A stretch of 64,000 nucleotides of DNA from Methylobacterium sp. W2 (GCF_020662345.1 NZ_VMOA01000001.1:1-64000); one strand, 5' to 3'. Positions 44,067 through 54,679 are shown, counted from the stretch's first letter. Numbers and translations are program-made. Notes: generated by a model from the sequence alone, not told the origin.

Positions 44067-44966
44067 GTGGACACTCTGTCCGCCCTCAACGTCTTCCTGC
44101 AGGCTGCCGAGGCTGGAAGCTTCGTCGAGGCCGCGCGGCGGCTCGGTGTGTCTCCCTCGGCGGTGGGCAAGGCCATCGCGCGGCTGGAACTCCGGTTGGG
44201 GACCCGGCTGTTTCACCGCACCACCCGCAGTCTCGCTCTAACGGCGGAAGGCAGCCTGTTCCTGGAGCGCTGCCGCCGCATCTTCGCCGAGGTCGATGCT
44301 GCAACCCGCGAGATGTCCCTGTCCCAGGAAGGGCCGCGGGGACGGCTACGGGTGAGCCTTCCGCTGGTGGGGATGCTGTTGATGCCGTCCCTGTCCGCCT
44401 TCATGCGCGCATATCCGGATGTCGAACTCGACCTCGATTTCACCGATCGTGTCGTAGACGTGGTGGAGGAGGGGTTCGATGCGGTCGTGCGGACCGGCGA
44501 GGTCTCCGATTCCCGGCTGATGACGCGCATGCTCGGGCAGTTCGAGCACAGGGTCGTGGGGGCGCCGGACTATTTCGACCGGATGGGATACCCGAACATG
44601 CCGGAGGATCTCGCCGGGCATACCTGCCTGCAGCACCGCTATCCCTCGAACGGCAAGCTGGAGCGATGGCCCCTCTACCGGGGCGAGACTTTCGTCGGAG
44701 GCCATATGCCGGTCGCGCTGACGGCGAGCACGCTCGAGCCGCTGATCTATCTGGCGGAGCGGGGACAGGGCGTGACCTGCGTCCCTCTCTTCACGATCCG
44801 GCCGCAGATCGCGGCCGGTCTGCTCCTGCCGGTTCTGACATCCTACATCAAAAGCACCGGCAAGCTCAGGATCGTCTGGCCCTCGAGCCGGCAGATGAGC
44901 CCGAAGGTTCGCGCCTTCGTCGACTTCCTGGTTGCCGATCTTTCGGTGTCGGATTCCACCGCTTGA
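44067..44966 (+). CDS. LysR-family transcriptional regulator
   Basis: The 299-residue protein has the N-terminal LysR helix-turn-helix (residues 5-62; AARRLGVSPSAVGKAIARLE, LGTRLFHRTTRS) and a periplasmic-binding-protein-like effector domain (about 90-295). The start is GTG 44067, giving the standard beginning DTLSALNVFLQAAEAGSF. It is divergent from the MFS gene and most likely regulates it in response to an unknown inducer. Confidence 0.92.
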   Translation: MDTLSALNVFLQAAEAGSFVEAARRLGVSPSAVGKAIARLELRLGTRLFHRTTRSLALTAEGSLFLERCRRIFAEVDAATREMSLSQEGPRGRLRVSLPLVGMLLMPSLSAFMRAYPDVELDLDFTDRVVDVVEEGFDAVVRTGEVSDSRLMTRMLGQFEHRVVGAPDYFDRMGYPNMPEDLAGHTCLQHRYPSNGKLERWPLYRGETFVGGHMPVALTASTLEPLIYLAERGQGVTCVPLFTIRPQIAAGLLLPVLTSYIKSTGKLRIVWPSSRQMSPKVRAFVDFLVADLSVSDSTA

Positions 44967-45062
44967 TCAGCGCTCATGGCACAGACCGCATCCCCGCGCA
45001 TGCCGGACGCGCGAGGGATGGAATCCGGGCGTCGAACACGATCTCCATCCCGGCCTGATGTC

Positions 45063-47039
45063 TCAGGCCGCCGCGTCGATGGCGGTGGAGGCGCGGCGGA
45101 CCTTGCGGTCCATGCCGTCGAGGAAGGCGTGGGCGTCCTCCTTGCGCTCGAAGACGTGCGGGGCGAGGCCTCGATTGTTCAGGGCCTCCTCCATCTTGAG
45201 GCGCAGGAAGGCGCTCGTCGCGTAGCGTGTGGTCGTCAGATAGTAGTTCGCCGACAGGTATTGGATCATGCTGGCGTAATCGTCGTACAGGTTCTCGTTG
45301 ATGCGGAACCCGTCATGGTTGACCACCGAGTTGACCCGCTGGCCGGCCTTCTTGCAGGCGTCGACCAGGACCTTGCGTAGGTCGTCGATGTCGCTCTTGA
45401 TGCGGGCGTGCCAGCCTTCGAGGTTGAGGAACAGGATGTTGCGCTCGGCGTCGTAGCTGACCCGTTCCGGCAGATTGAGGTTGAGGAGGTCGGAGAGGAG
45501 CTCCATCGGCTCGTCCCGGAACAGCCGGGCATCCATCTGCGCCGGGTGCTTGATGATCGGCGTGAAGCCCATATGGGGCAGGATATCGCGCTCGATATCG
45601 ATGCCGGGCGCGACCTCGATGAGTTCGAGCCCTTCGTCCGTGAGCTGGAAGACGCAGCGCTCGGTGACGTAGATCACCGGCTGCGAGCGCTTCTGCGCAT
45701 AGGGACCGCTGAAGGTGATCTGCTCCACCTGCGGCAGGAACTTCTGCGAGCGTCCCTCGGTGACGATCTTCAGCTTGCCGTCTTCGATCGTGGTCTCCAG
45801 GCCGCCCACGGTGAAGGTGCCGGCGAAGACCACGCTCCGCGCGTTCTGGCTGATGTTGATGAAGCCGCCGCAGCCGTTGAGCTTGCCGCCGAACGCGCTG
45901 GTGTTGACGTTTCCGTGCTGGTCGCACTCGGCCATGCCGAGGCAAGTCATGTCGAGGCCGCCGCCATCGTAGAAATCGAACATCTGGTTCTGGTCGATGA
46001 CGCAATCGGCATTCGTTGCCGCGCCGAAGCTCGACCCGGACGCGAGCACGCCGCCCACCGCACCGGCCTCCGTTGTGAGGGTGATGTAGGGCGTCACCTT
46101 CTCCTCGTTGGCGACAGCCGAAATGCCTTCGGGGGCGCCGACGCCGAGATTGACCACGCCGTTCGGCGGCAATTCGAAGGCCGCGCGCCGGGCGATGATC
46201 TTGCGGGCATCGAGCTTCATCTTCTTCATGCCGCTCACCGGCACGCGGATCTGGCCGGCGAGGGCCGCATCGTGCTGCACGCCGTAATTCATGCGATGCA
46301 TCTCGGGCTCGGCCAGGACCACGCAATCGACGAGGATGCCCGGAACGCGCACGTCCTTGGGCAGCAGGAAGCCGTCATCGACGATGCGTTCCACCTGCGC
46401 GATGACGATGCCGCCGTTGTTGCGGGCAGCCATGGCCTGGGCCAGACAATCGAGGGTCAGCGCCTCCTTCTCGAAGGAGATGTTGCCCGCCGGATCGGCC
46501 GAGGTGCCGCGGATGAAGGCGACGTCGATCTTGGTGGCGGTGTAGAACAGCCACTCCTCGCCATCGACTTCCACGAGTTTGACGATCTCGTCCGTCGTGA
46601 CCTCGTTGACGCGAGCGCCGCCGTGGCGCGGATCGACATAGGTGTGCAGGCCGACCTTGGAGAAGAGGCCGGGCTGGCCGGCGGCGCAGGCCCGGTAGAG
46701 CTGCGAGATCACGCCCTGGGGCAGGTTGTACCCGACGATCTTGTTGTCCTGGGCGGCCTTGGCCACCTTCGGCATGCGCCCGAAATTGGCGGCGATGACG
46801 CGCTTCAGCAGGCCCTCGTGGTGAAGCCGGCCGGTGCCGAGGCCTTTGCTGTCGCCGGCGCCGGCGGTCATGATCAGGGTGAGGCCGCGTGGGGCGCCGG
46901 TGTCGACGAAGCGCTTCTCCAAGGCGGCATGAAGCGCCTCCGGGATGCAGCTCTGCACGAACCCCGTTGTGGTGACGACGTCGTCATGCCGGATGAGGGC
47001 GATCGCCTCCTCGGCCGTGATCACCTTATTTTTCTTCAT
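45063..47039 (-). CDS. Family I CoA-transferase, fused alpha-beta chain (acetyl/propionate/3-oxoacid CoA-transferase)
   Basis: The 658-residue protein joins the two halves of a family I CoA-transferase, as in propionate CoA-transferase (Pct) and YdiF. It would move CoA between short-chain acyl-CoAs and carboxylates such as acetate or acetoacetate. The catalytic glutamate is Glu324 in TTEAGAVGG, the same position I recall for clostridial Pct. GxGxF-like oxyanion sequences (GVGAPEG) precede it. The last ~130 residues are an extra C-terminal region (NLNLPERVSYD onward) also found in longer homologues. The start is ATG 47039 (MKKNKVITAEEAIAL). It fits the acetoacetate/3-hydroxybutyrate genes elsewhere in the window. 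Confidence 0.9.
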   Translation of the reverse strand: MKKNKVITAEEAIALIRHDDVVTTTGFVQSCIPEALHAALEKRFVDTGAPRGLTLIMTAGAGDSKGLGTGRLHHEGLLKRVIAANFGRMPKVAKAAQDNKIVGYNLPQGVISQLYRACAAGQPGLFSKVGLHTYVDPRHGGARVNEVTTDEIVKLVEVDGEEWLFYTATKIDVAFIRGTSADPAGNISFEKEALTLDCLAQAMAARNNGGIVIAQVERIVDDGFLLPKDVRVPGILVDCVVLAEPEMHRMNYGVQHDAALAGQIRVPVSGMKKMKLDARKIIARRAAFELPPNGVVNLGVGAPEGISAVANEEKVTPYITLTTEAGAVGGVLASGSSFGAATNADCVIDQNQMFDFYDGGGLDMTCLGMAECDQHGNVNTSAFGGKLNGCGGFINISQNARSVVFAGTFTVGGLETTIEDGKLKIVTEGRSQKFLPQVEQITFSGPYAQKRSQPVIYVTERCVFQLTDEGLELIEVAPGIDIERDILPHMGFTPIIKHPAQMDARLFRDEPMELLSDLLNLNLPERVSYDAERNILFLNLEGWHARIKSDIDDLRKVLVDACKKAGQRVNSVVNHDGFRINENLYDDYASMIQYLSANYYLTTTRYATSAFLRLKMEEALNNRGLAPHVFERKEDAHAFLDGMDRKVRRASTAIDAAA

Positions 47040-47690
47040 CGACCGGTCTATCCTCGGAGCGCCTCCCCCGTCCCGGCCATAACACAAGTGATATCTTGCA
47101 TAGTGCCGGGAGTGCGGAAGTCTTGTTTGGCGCGGACAGCGTAAAGATACGGTCCAGTTTCCGCAAGGGGCTGGTCTAGGCGCAGTAGCGGTGTGAATGT
47201 CTTGTTGCACTGCAATGGATTGCTGGGTTCTCGCGCCCCGATATCCGGCCTTTCCGCCGGTTCGCCAGGATTCTGCGCAAGTCTCCGCTCTTGCTCGGGC
47301 GGCATGACGACTTTTGCGGTGCGGGAAAGTCGACAGTATTCTACATTCTGCGTTCCACCGCTACGGCCTGTCGTGCGCCGGGCCCCATTCCCGATACTCC
47401 GCCCCTGTCGCGAGATCGGGCGCGGTTCGCCGCCGATCGATGGTGTTCACGCCAAGCAGCTTTCGCAGAAGTGGTCACCGGTCTGGCGTCCCAAGTCCCG
47501 CGACAGGCCAAAGTCCTGCGACCCGCCAACGACCTGCGACACTCCGAAGGCCCGAGCGAGGGGAAGCGTCGGCTCGTCAATGCGAGAGTGCTGAGGTTGC
47601 CTTGTCATCGAACCCCCCGGTAACGCAGGCTTGACCGGACGGTCCCTTCACGCGGCCGTAGTCCCCCCTCAACGGAACTTCGAACCCTCC
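47040..47690. other. Intergenic region with no convincing gene
   Basis: About 650 bases between the divergent CoA-transferase and bestrophin genes. Open frames here have no protein-like composition. It holds a three-copy 18-bp repeat (47493-47546). Promoters for both flanking genes presumably lie here, but I cannot place them. Confidence 0.6.
47493..47546. repeat. Three tandem imperfect 18-bp repeats
   Basis: Units start at 47493, 47511 and 47529. Each has the form AAGTCC(C/T)GCGACxxGCCA with increasing divergence in the third. It lies in a non-coding region 145 bases before the bestrophin gene. Confidence 0.6.
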
Positions 47691-48611
47691 ATGATCGTCC
47701 GTTCGCGTCCCAACCTGATGGCCGTGCTGTTCACGCTTCAGGGCTCGATCCTGCCGAGGGTGGCGCTGAAAGTGAGCTTCATCACCGCGGCCGCCATCGG
47801 GGTCGTGGCGGTGGAGCGGGCCTGGCCCCATCCCTTTCCGATGAGTGCGGGCATCGGTCCCTTCACCCTGGTCGGGCTGGCGCTCTCCATCTTCCTGAGC
47901 TTCCGCAACGGAGCCTGCTACGACCGCTGGTGGGAGGCGCGCAAAGCCTGGGGAACGCTGATCCTCGAAGCGCGCTCCTTCGCCCGCCTCCTGGCCGCGC
48001 TCCTCCCCGAGGAGCGGCATCGCTCCCTCCGCCTGCGTGCGCTGAAGCGCGTCATGGCCTTCGCCAAGGCCCTCCACGCGCAAATGCGCCGGGAAGACGA
48101 GGTGGCGGCCGCGACGCCGTGGCTTCCCGAAGCGGAGGCGACGGATCTGCACGCCCGGCCGAGCCCGGCCGAGGCGGTGCTCGTCCACCAAATGGCCGAT
48201 CTGGGGCGGGCCCGGCGCGAGGGTGCACTCTCCGACATCCTGTTCGGCTTGGTGGAGCAGAAAGTGGCCGCCCTCGGCCAGGTTCAGATCGTGTGCGAGC
48301 GCATCCAGAGCACGCCGCTTCCCTTCGCCTACACCCTGCTCCTGTACCGCACGGCCTGGATCTACTGTCTGCTGCTACCCTTCGGGCTCGCAGGCACCCT
48401 GGGCTGGGTGACGCCGCTCGTGACGGCGCTTGTCGCCTATACCTTCTTCGGCCTCGATGCCCTGGGGGACGAGTTGGAGGATCCGTTCGGCACCGAGCCC
48501 AACGACCTCCCCCTCGATGCCCTCGTCCGTGTGGTGGAGGGCATCGTCCTCGACGCCCTCGGTGAACCTGCGCCGCCGCCCCTCGCGCCGGAGGGCTTCC
48601 TCCTGCGCTGA
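47691..48611 (+). CDS. Bestrophin-family (UPF0187) channel protein
   Basis: The 306-residue inner-membrane protein belongs to the bestrophin-like family; bacterial members form pentameric cation or anion channels. Features are the hydrophobic segment VSFITAAAIGVVAVE, the conserved FLSFRNGACYDRWWEARKAWG, and later PLPFAYTLLLYRTAWIYCLLLPFGL. The C-terminal DELEDPFGTEPNDLPLDAL stretch is the family's hallmark cytosolic helix. ATG 47691 is used; an upstream frame is open but unlike the family. It converges with asparaginase with only 21 bases between. Confidence 0.92.
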   Translation: MIVRSRPNLMAVLFTLQGSILPRVALKVSFITAAAIGVVAVERAWPHPFPMSAGIGPFTLVGLALSIFLSFRNGACYDRWWEARKAWGTLILEARSFARLLAALLPEERHRSLRLRALKRVMAFAKALHAQMRREDEVAAATPWLPEAEATDLHARPSPAEAVLVHQMADLGRARREGALSDILFGLVEQKVAALGQVQIVCERIQSTPLPFAYTLLLYRTAWIYCLLLPFGLAGTLGWVTPLVTALVAYTFFGLDALGDELEDPFGTEPNDLPLDALVRVVEGIVLDALGEPAPPPLAPEGFLLR

Positions 48612-48632
48612 GGCGGCAGTCAGGCGATCCGC

Positions 48633-49943
<1,311 letters not shown>

Positions 49944-50151
49944 TCACGCAATCGTGCGGCATCCCGCCCCTGGCCGCCCTAGAGTATGGACGAGCTCGTT
50001 GGTCCGGTAAATGCTTGCAATCGGAACGAAATAACGAGAGTTTCGGATCGTCGGCACCCCTCGTTCGGCTCGCGTCCGATACCCCCGGGTGCGAGGAACC
50101 GATGCCGCCGCTGGTGCGTCGTGCCGTCTGGATCTGGGGATCGATCGCGTG

Positions 50152-50625
50152 ATGTATATGGTCGACGCTCCGGAGCAGCAGGTGAGTTCCACCACGGACC
50201 CGCTGCTGCTCGACAATCAGCTCTGCTACGCGCTCTACGCCGCCGCTCACCGCATCACCCGGTCGTACCGCCCCCTGCTGGAGCGGTTGGGACTGACCTA
50301 TCCGCAATATCTGGTCCTCCTCGTCCTGTGGGAGACCGATGGCGTGACGGTGTCGGATATCGGCCGCCGCCTAAGGCTCGATTCCGGCACGCTGACCCCG
50401 GTTCTGAAGCGGCTTGAGACGGCCGGTTTCTTGGTCCGCCACCGACGGCTGAGTGACGAGCGCGAGGTCGAGATCCAGCTGACCCCGCATGGTCGCGACC
50501 TTCGCGCCGAGGCCCGCCTCGTGCGGGAATCCGTGATGTGCCAGCTCAACATGTCGGAGCCGGAGGTCCAGGCCATGCGCGCCGACCTCAATGCCCTGAT
50601 CGAGAACCTGAGCGCCGCTGGCTGA
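50152..50625 (+). CDS. ohrR: MarR-family regulator, OhrR-like
   Basis: A 157-residue winged-helix protein. The N-terminal segment LLLDNQLCYALYAA holds Cys25 at the position of the peroxide-sensing cysteine of OhrR. The DNA-binding part includes VSDIGRRLRLDSGTLTPVLKRLE, and the wing LVRHRRLSDEREVEI is typical. OhrR represses ohr and derepresses when organic hydroperoxides oxidise the Cys. No ohr gene adjoins it here, so the target must be elsewhere or different. ATG 50152 or 50158 both give complete proteins. Confidence 0.88.
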   Translation: MYMVDAPEQQVSSTTDPLLLDNQLCYALYAAAHRITRSYRPLLERLGLTYPQYLVLLVLWETDGVTVSDIGRRLRLDSGTLTPVLKRLETAGFLVRHRRLSDEREVEIQLTPHGRDLRAEARLVRESVMCQLNMSEPEVQAMRADLNALIENLSAAG

Positions 50626-50677
50626 ACCCCTCCCTGCATCGCCCTGTCGAGGATGACCCCGGCGGGGCCGGGTGTGT

Positions 50678-51001
50678 TCATGGTGTCACGCGCGCGTCGT
50701 AAGGATGGAAGGTGTCTACGCTGGCGAGGCGTGACGCCGTTTTAGTTTGCCGGGTAAATTTTGCCTTGAGGGCAATCTTCTTTTTCCGGTAGAGCCAATC
50801 CGTGTCCGACACGTCGAAGCCTATCTCGGCTGTTCCATCCTTTCCATCCTCGCGCGCCCGTACTCGCGTGACAGACAAGGGGCGTCCGGTGATCCGGAAC
50901 TCGATGGTCCTCGTATCGATCGCCGATGCGACGAAACCGCCCGCCTCGTCACTGATGCTTGCAAGGCGCCTTCTCGAATCTCGCGGTCGAACTCGGGCCA
51001 T
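50678..51001 (-). CDS. Hypothetical protein, weakly supported
   Basis: A 107-residue frame on the minus strand, divergent from the NUDIX gene. The middle (TIEFRITGRPLSVTRVRARED, then GTAEIGFDVSDTDWLYRKKK) alternates polar and hydrophobic residues like a beta protein, better than the competing frames on the other strand. No family is recognised. A region with no gene at all is the alternative. Confidence 0.35.
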   Translation of the reverse strand: MARVRPRDSRRRLASISDEAGGFVASAIDTRTIEFRITGRPLSVTRVRAREDGKDGTAEIGFDVSDTDWLYRKKKIALKAKFTRQTKTASRLASVDTFHPYDARVTP

Positions 51002-51034
51002 CGAACCCGGACGGCGGCGGGGCGTTCATCTGCC

Positions 51035-51523
51035 ATGAGTTCAGTCCAGTTGGAGAGTGATACGGAGCCTCGGCGCCAGGTCGGGGCCTTGCCGTTCCGG
51101 CGCCTGCCGGATGGCGGGTTCAAGATCCTCCTGATCACATCGCGCGAGAGCCGCCGGTGGGTAATCCCGAAAGGCTGGCCGATGAAGGGGCGCAAGCCCT
51201 TCGAGGCCGCTGCCCGGGAAGCCTATGAGGAAGCCGGTCTCCTGGGCGAGATCGGCAAGCGGCCGCTCGGCTTCTATCTCTACGAGAAGCGCCTGAAGAG
51301 CCGCGACTTCGTCCTCTGCCAGGTCAAGGTGTTCCCCCTGGAGGTGCGCAAGCAGCTCAAGCACTGGCCGGAGCGGAACGAGCGCGAGGATCGCTGGTTC
51401 TCTCCATCCGACGCGGCGGAAGCCGTGGCCGAATCCGGCCTGGCGGGGATCATCCGAGCCGCCTGCAAGAGGGAAACCGGGTTGCTCGTTTCAAACGGAT
51501 TGCTGAAAGGTGGCGAGAAGTGA
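51035..51523 (+). CDS. NUDIX hydrolase (diphosphoinositol/nucleotide type)
   Basis: The 162-residue protein has a complete Nudix box around GRKPFEAAAREAYEEAGLLG (Gly-x5-Glu-x7-Arg-Glu-x2-Glu-Glu-x-Gly, residues about 55-75), which cleaves nucleoside diphosphates linked to another group. The N-terminal VGALPFRRLPDGGFKILLITSRESRRWVIPKGWP resembles the DIPP/YjaD-like group, shown here in part. The start is ATG 51035. A tRNA gene follows 59 bases after the stop. Confidence 0.9.
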   Translation: MSSVQLESDTEPRRQVGALPFRRLPDGGFKILLITSRESRRWVIPKGWPMKGRKPFEAAAREAYEEAGLLGEIGKRPLGFYLYEKRLKSRDFVLCQVKVFPLEVRKQLKHWPERNEREDRWFSPSDAAEAVAESGLAGIIRAACKRETGLLVSNGLLKGGEK

Positions 51524-51582
51524 TTGCCAAGCCGCTTTTGATCCGCTAACTCCCCGCTCGTCCCGACACGTCGCGACGATCG

Positions 51583-51657
51583 GCTGCTGTAGCTCAGTGG
51601 TAGAGCACCTCATTGGTAATGAGGAGGTCGACAGTTCAATCCTGTCCAGCAGCACCA
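51583..51657 (+). tRNA. tRNA-Thr (anticodon GGT)
   Basis: A complete 75-base cloverleaf including the encoded CCA. The acceptor stem is GCTGCTG with CAGCAGC (51647-51653), the D stem GCTC/GAGC, and the anticodon stem CCTCA/TGAGG with loop TTGGTAA. The T stem is GACAG/CTGTC with loop TTCAATC, and the discriminator is A. The anticodon GGT reads ACC and ACT. A short T-run follows the CCA end and may serve as its terminator. Confidence 0.97.
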
Positions 51658-51967
51658 TTTTTCCCTGATTACATCATTGATTGATCTGATGATCGGGGGA
51701 TGTGACCGTCGATCTGGTCAGACAATGCTCGGCACCCTGCAATCCTCCGCATTCTCAATGAGCCGCATCGCCTTGACGCTGTCGCGGCCTAGGCGATAGG
51801 GCTACGCCCGGTCGCGGCGGCAGACCTGTGAGGGCCTGTGCGCTGGACAGATGGTGCCTCGAGGCGTTGCCGGTTGCTCGACGTGGCGGCTTCGGGCGCG
51901 GGAACGGTGATGCGGACCCTCGGGTGATTGATCCGAGGCGCCTCGGATCGATCGAGAGGTTTTCATT
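51658..51967. other. Non-coding spacer between tRNA-Thr and the next gene
   Basis: 310 bases with no gene. It contains the ATCAT...ATGAT half-symmetric stretch just after the tRNA and a perfect 20-bp palindrome at its end (51930-51949). No integrase or tRNA 3'-end duplication is visible. Confidence 0.6.
51930..51949. repeat. Perfect 20-bp palindrome ahead of a hypothetical gene
   Basis: GATCCGAGGC is followed directly by its reverse complement GCCTCGGATC. It lies 18 bases before the GTG at 51968, overlapping the region where the promoter or ribosome site would be. An operator or a 5'-UTR hairpin is likely. Confidence 0.7.
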
Positions 51968-52567
51968 GTGAGCTTTGAGCCGGACCACAAGGCAATGGCG
52001 ATTGCCGGCCCCGACGTTTCCGACGAGCGACCGTCGGCCGATGCGGAGTCCATCATCGCCGCCCTGGAGAAGGCGGCTGTCTCGGCCTCCGAGTCCCCAC
52101 CCTCGCGCAAGATGGTGGATATGGCCAAGCGCCTCATCGTCGAGTTGCGGGCCGCGTGCCGGGAGCGGGCGGACGCCAAGCCGATGATCCTGCGCGGTCG
52201 TGCGGCGCTCAAGTCGGTCCAGGAGGCGTACCGGCCCGATGAGGCGGATGTGACCGAGGATGCGGTGTCCGCCGAGCGCCGCGCTGCGAAGGTCGAGGCG
52301 GCTCGCCGTCGCGTGGCCGAGCGCGAGGAGGTGTTCGCCCAGAATGCCGAACGCATGCGCAAGATCGTCGGGGCGTTGCTGGCGGCTGCGAAGACCGAGG
52401 ACCCCAGCCGCTTCACTGTGCAGGCCGGGCTCTGCAAGCAGATTTGGGCCGAGATTGGCTCTGCTGGTCCCGAAGGCCCCGCTTTGCTCAAGGCGTATCG
52501 CAAGGCCACAGCCGCCTTCTGGGAGAAGGCAGGCGTGCCGGAGCCGGGGGGCGCTGAGGACGCATGA
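51968..52567 (+). CDS. Hypothetical helical protein
   Basis: A 199-residue protein without recognised domains. Residues 25-140 are rich in Ala, Arg and Glu with heptad-like runs (AERRAAKVEAARRRVAEREEVF), suggesting a coiled coil. No signal peptide or membrane helix is visible. The GTG start is preceded by GAGAGG with good spacing, and by a perfect palindrome. It is near a tRNA gene but has no mobile-element genes beside it. Confidence 0.7.
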   Translation: MSFEPDHKAMAIAGPDVSDERPSADAESIIAALEKAAVSASESPPSRKMVDMAKRLIVELRAACRERADAKPMILRGRAALKSVQEAYRPDEADVTEDAVSAERRAAKVEAARRRVAEREEVFAQNAERMRKIVGALLAAAKTEDPSRFTVQAGLCKQIWAEIGSAGPEGPALLKAYRKATAAFWEKAGVPEPGGAEDA

Positions 52568-52756
52568 TGGTGGGCCGGCTTCGGCCGCCACCGATTCAGA
52601 GGCCCGGGGCGTGAATAGCACGTCCCGGGCTTCGTCGTTTCTGGGAGGTTCGCCAGGGGAGTCTGCCTTGGTGCGCCAACGCCTCCCCTCGCTGAGGCCG
52701 TTAAAGTGCCACGGGTCTTGAGATGCTAAACCGCTGACTGCCTTTGCGAGAGCTGC

Positions 52757-53668
52757 CTACGTCCGGCGGATCAGCGTGCCCGCGCCGTGGTCGGTGAAGA
52801 GCTCCAGCAGCACCGCGTGGCTGACCTTGCCGTCGAGGATGACCACCGCCTCGACACCCTGTTCCAGCGCGTAGATGCAGGTTTCGATCTTCGGGATCAT
52901 TCCGCCCGTGATGGTACCGTCGGCGATGAGGCGGCGGCAATCCTCGAGGGTCAGGTCGGTGATCAGCTTCTTGTCCTTGTCGAGCACGCCCGGCACATCG
53001 GTGAGGAGCAATAGGCGCTTGGCCCGCAGCGCCCCGGCGATCGCCCCGGCGAACGTGTCGGCATTGACATTGTAGGTCTGGCCGTCCGCCCCGAAGGCGA
53101 CTGGGGCGAGGACCGGAATCAGCTCGGCTTTCAGCACCGCGTCAAGGACGCCGCGTTCCACGTGCTCGGGCTCGCCCACGAGGCCGAGATCGATCTCCTG
53201 CTCGGTCTGGCTCTCCGGGTCGAGGACGGTGCGCGTCGCCTTGCGGGCGCGGACCATGTTGCCGTCCTTGCCGCAGAGGCCGATGGCACGGCCGCCCGCG
53301 GCGGAGATCCAGCCGACGATCTGTTTGTTGATCGAGCCGGCGAGCACCATCTCGACCACCTCCACGGTGGCCTCGTCGGTGACGCGAAGGCCGCCGCGGA
53401 ACTCGGATTGGATGCCGAGCCGGCCCAGCATCCGTCCGATCTGCGGGCCGCCGCCATGGACGACGATGGGCTTGAGGCCGGATTGCTCGAGGAGGACGAT
53501 GTCCTCGGCGAAATCCTCCGCCGCCGCGCGGTCGCCCATGGCATGGCCGCCATACTTGATGACGACGATTTCCTGGTCGTAGCGCTGCATGTGCGGGAGC
53601 GCCTGGACCAGGACTTCAGCGCGCACATGCACGTTCGGGAGGGCGTCTTTTGCCAGAGATTCTTTCAT
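52757..53668 (-). CDS. argB: Acetylglutamate kinase
   Basis: Phosphorylates N-acetylglutamate in arginine biosynthesis. The 303-residue protein shows [11 protein letters not shown] at the N-terminus, the substrate loop [49 protein letters not shown] (given in part) and GGMIPKIE near the end. The length suits the arginine-sensitive hexameric type. In many Rhizobiales argB directly follows yidC and engB; here 9.2 kb separate it from engB. Start ATG 53668. Confidence 0.95.
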   Translation of the reverse strand: MKESLAKDALPNVHVRAEVLVQALPHMQRYDQEIVVIKYGGHAMGDRAAAEDFAEDIVLLEQSGLKPIVVHGGGPQIGRMLGRLGIQSEFRGGLRVTDEATVEVVEMVLAGSINKQIVGWISAAGGRAIGLCGKDGNMVRARKATRTVLDPESQTEQEIDLGLVGEPEHVERGVLDAVLKAELIPVLAPVAFGADGQTYNVNADTFAGAIAGALRAKRLLLLTDVPGVLDKDKKLITDLTLEDCRRLIADGTITGGMIPKIETCIYALEQGVEAVVILDGKVSHAVLLELFTDHGAGTLIRRT

Positions 53669-53896
53669 CGTGAGGCACTGTCCTCGCTACGGCGCCGGAT
53701 CGGGATGCGCGACGACGCGCTTCTAGCGCAGCGATGTCGCACTGCGAAGCGCCATAGCCGCCAAAGCTCGGAAAAATGGTCGCGTCGTGGGAGGCGGATC
53801 GGAGGTGAGAACGGCCGGCACGAAGGGGGGAGGACATAACCATGGGTTAGCCCTGTCCTGTGATCCTCTGGAAGATTGCACAGGACGCTCCCTCCG

Positions 53897-54127
53897 ATGC
53901 TCGCCGCGGATCCCACCGTCCCCCGTCTGACTCTCACCGGCCTTCGGAATCTGACTGCCGCCCTCGCCCAAATTGGGAAGGACACCGCCTCTCCCGGCGA
54001 GGTCTGGCGCAGACTGACCGATAGTTACGTCGTCGATCTCGATGCCGTCGCCAGCATCCTGCCGCGCGCCGAGCCCCAGCCGACCTGGCTCATGCCCCGT
54101 ACTGGGTACCGCCTCGTCACCGGCTGA
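53897..54127 (+). CDS. Small hypothetical protein
   Basis: A 76-residue basic-neutral protein (MLAADPTVPRLTLTGLRNL...). It has a plausible helical part (LRNLTAALAQIGKDT) and a well-formed C-terminus, but no known family. It lies divergent from argB with about 230 bases between. The start could also be TTG 53876. Evidence is only the protein-like composition. Confidence 0.45.
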   Translation: MLAADPTVPRLTLTGLRNLTAALAQIGKDTASPGEVWRRLTDSYVVDLDAVASILPRAEPQPTWLMPRTGYRLVTG

Positions 54128-54356
54128 TCGCGGGCCGGCAGGGCGTCGCTTCGCGCACGAATCCGTAGTCTTCGCGCCGCGCATGAGAGCCATGTGCGAC
54201 CCGAAGCGGGGCGACCTTGCGACGGGGTTGGCATCTGTCATGCTAGACCGAGTCCAATGAGAAACGACGAGGAACGCTCAGGCAACAATCACGCGGCCGC
54301 TCGACGCCTGAGCAACACCGCGGACCTTATTCGCTGAACCGAAAAAGGGGTCCGTC

Positions 54357-54632
54357 ATGTCAGAATTGTTAGCCGTCGCCCTCGTTTGCTCTAGCATGAT
54401 CGCGGCGCAGGATTGCTCCCGCACCACCGCCCTCGACGTCATCGTGTCGCCCGCGCACACGCCGATGGAATGCATGATCCATGGCCAGACCATGGCCGCC
54501 TCCACCTGGAGCGCCGATGGCGAGAAGCGCTACGTCAGGGTGACCTGCGAGCGGCGTCACGCTGATTTTCGTGGCCTGCGCCGGGCCGGCTACGCCGCCG
54601 CCATCGTCCTCGTCCCGCGTCACGCGATCTAA
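54357..54632 (+). CDS. Small conserved hypothetical protein
   Basis: A 91-residue protein starting with a short hydrophobic stretch and containing several cysteines (LVCSSMIAAQDCSRTTALDVIVSP, C at 'MECMIHGQT', and VTCERRH near residue 62). I believe similar unnamed proteins occur in related Rhizobiales. The ATG follows an excellent AAGGGG ribosome site. The function is unknown; cysteine pairs suggest a periplasmic or metal-binding protein. Confidence 0.6.
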   Translation: MSELLAVALVCSSMIAAQDCSRTTALDVIVSPAHTPMECMIHGQTMAASTWSADGEKRYVRVTCERRHADFRGLRRAGYAAAIVLVPRHAI

Positions 54633-54641
54633 AGCGATCCC

Positions 54642-54679
54642 GCCTGCGGGAACGCGAAGGTCGATCGCGGCCCGCAGGC
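54642..54679. terminator. Hairpin between convergent genes
   Basis: GCCTGCGGG (54642-54650) pairs with CCCGCAGGC (54671-54679), followed by TTTGT. It lies 9 bases after the small gene and 20 bases before the end of the MOSC gene. Confidence 0.45.

Noticed and set aside
47193..47594. Plus-strand frames in the gap before the bestrophin gene
   Set aside because: They are rich in Arg, Pro and Ser with no strand or helix pattern, as expected for random reading of GC-rich DNA.
51583..52567. Genomic island inserted at tRNA-Thr
   Set aside because: No integrase gene and no duplicated tRNA 3' end are visible in the next 2 kb.
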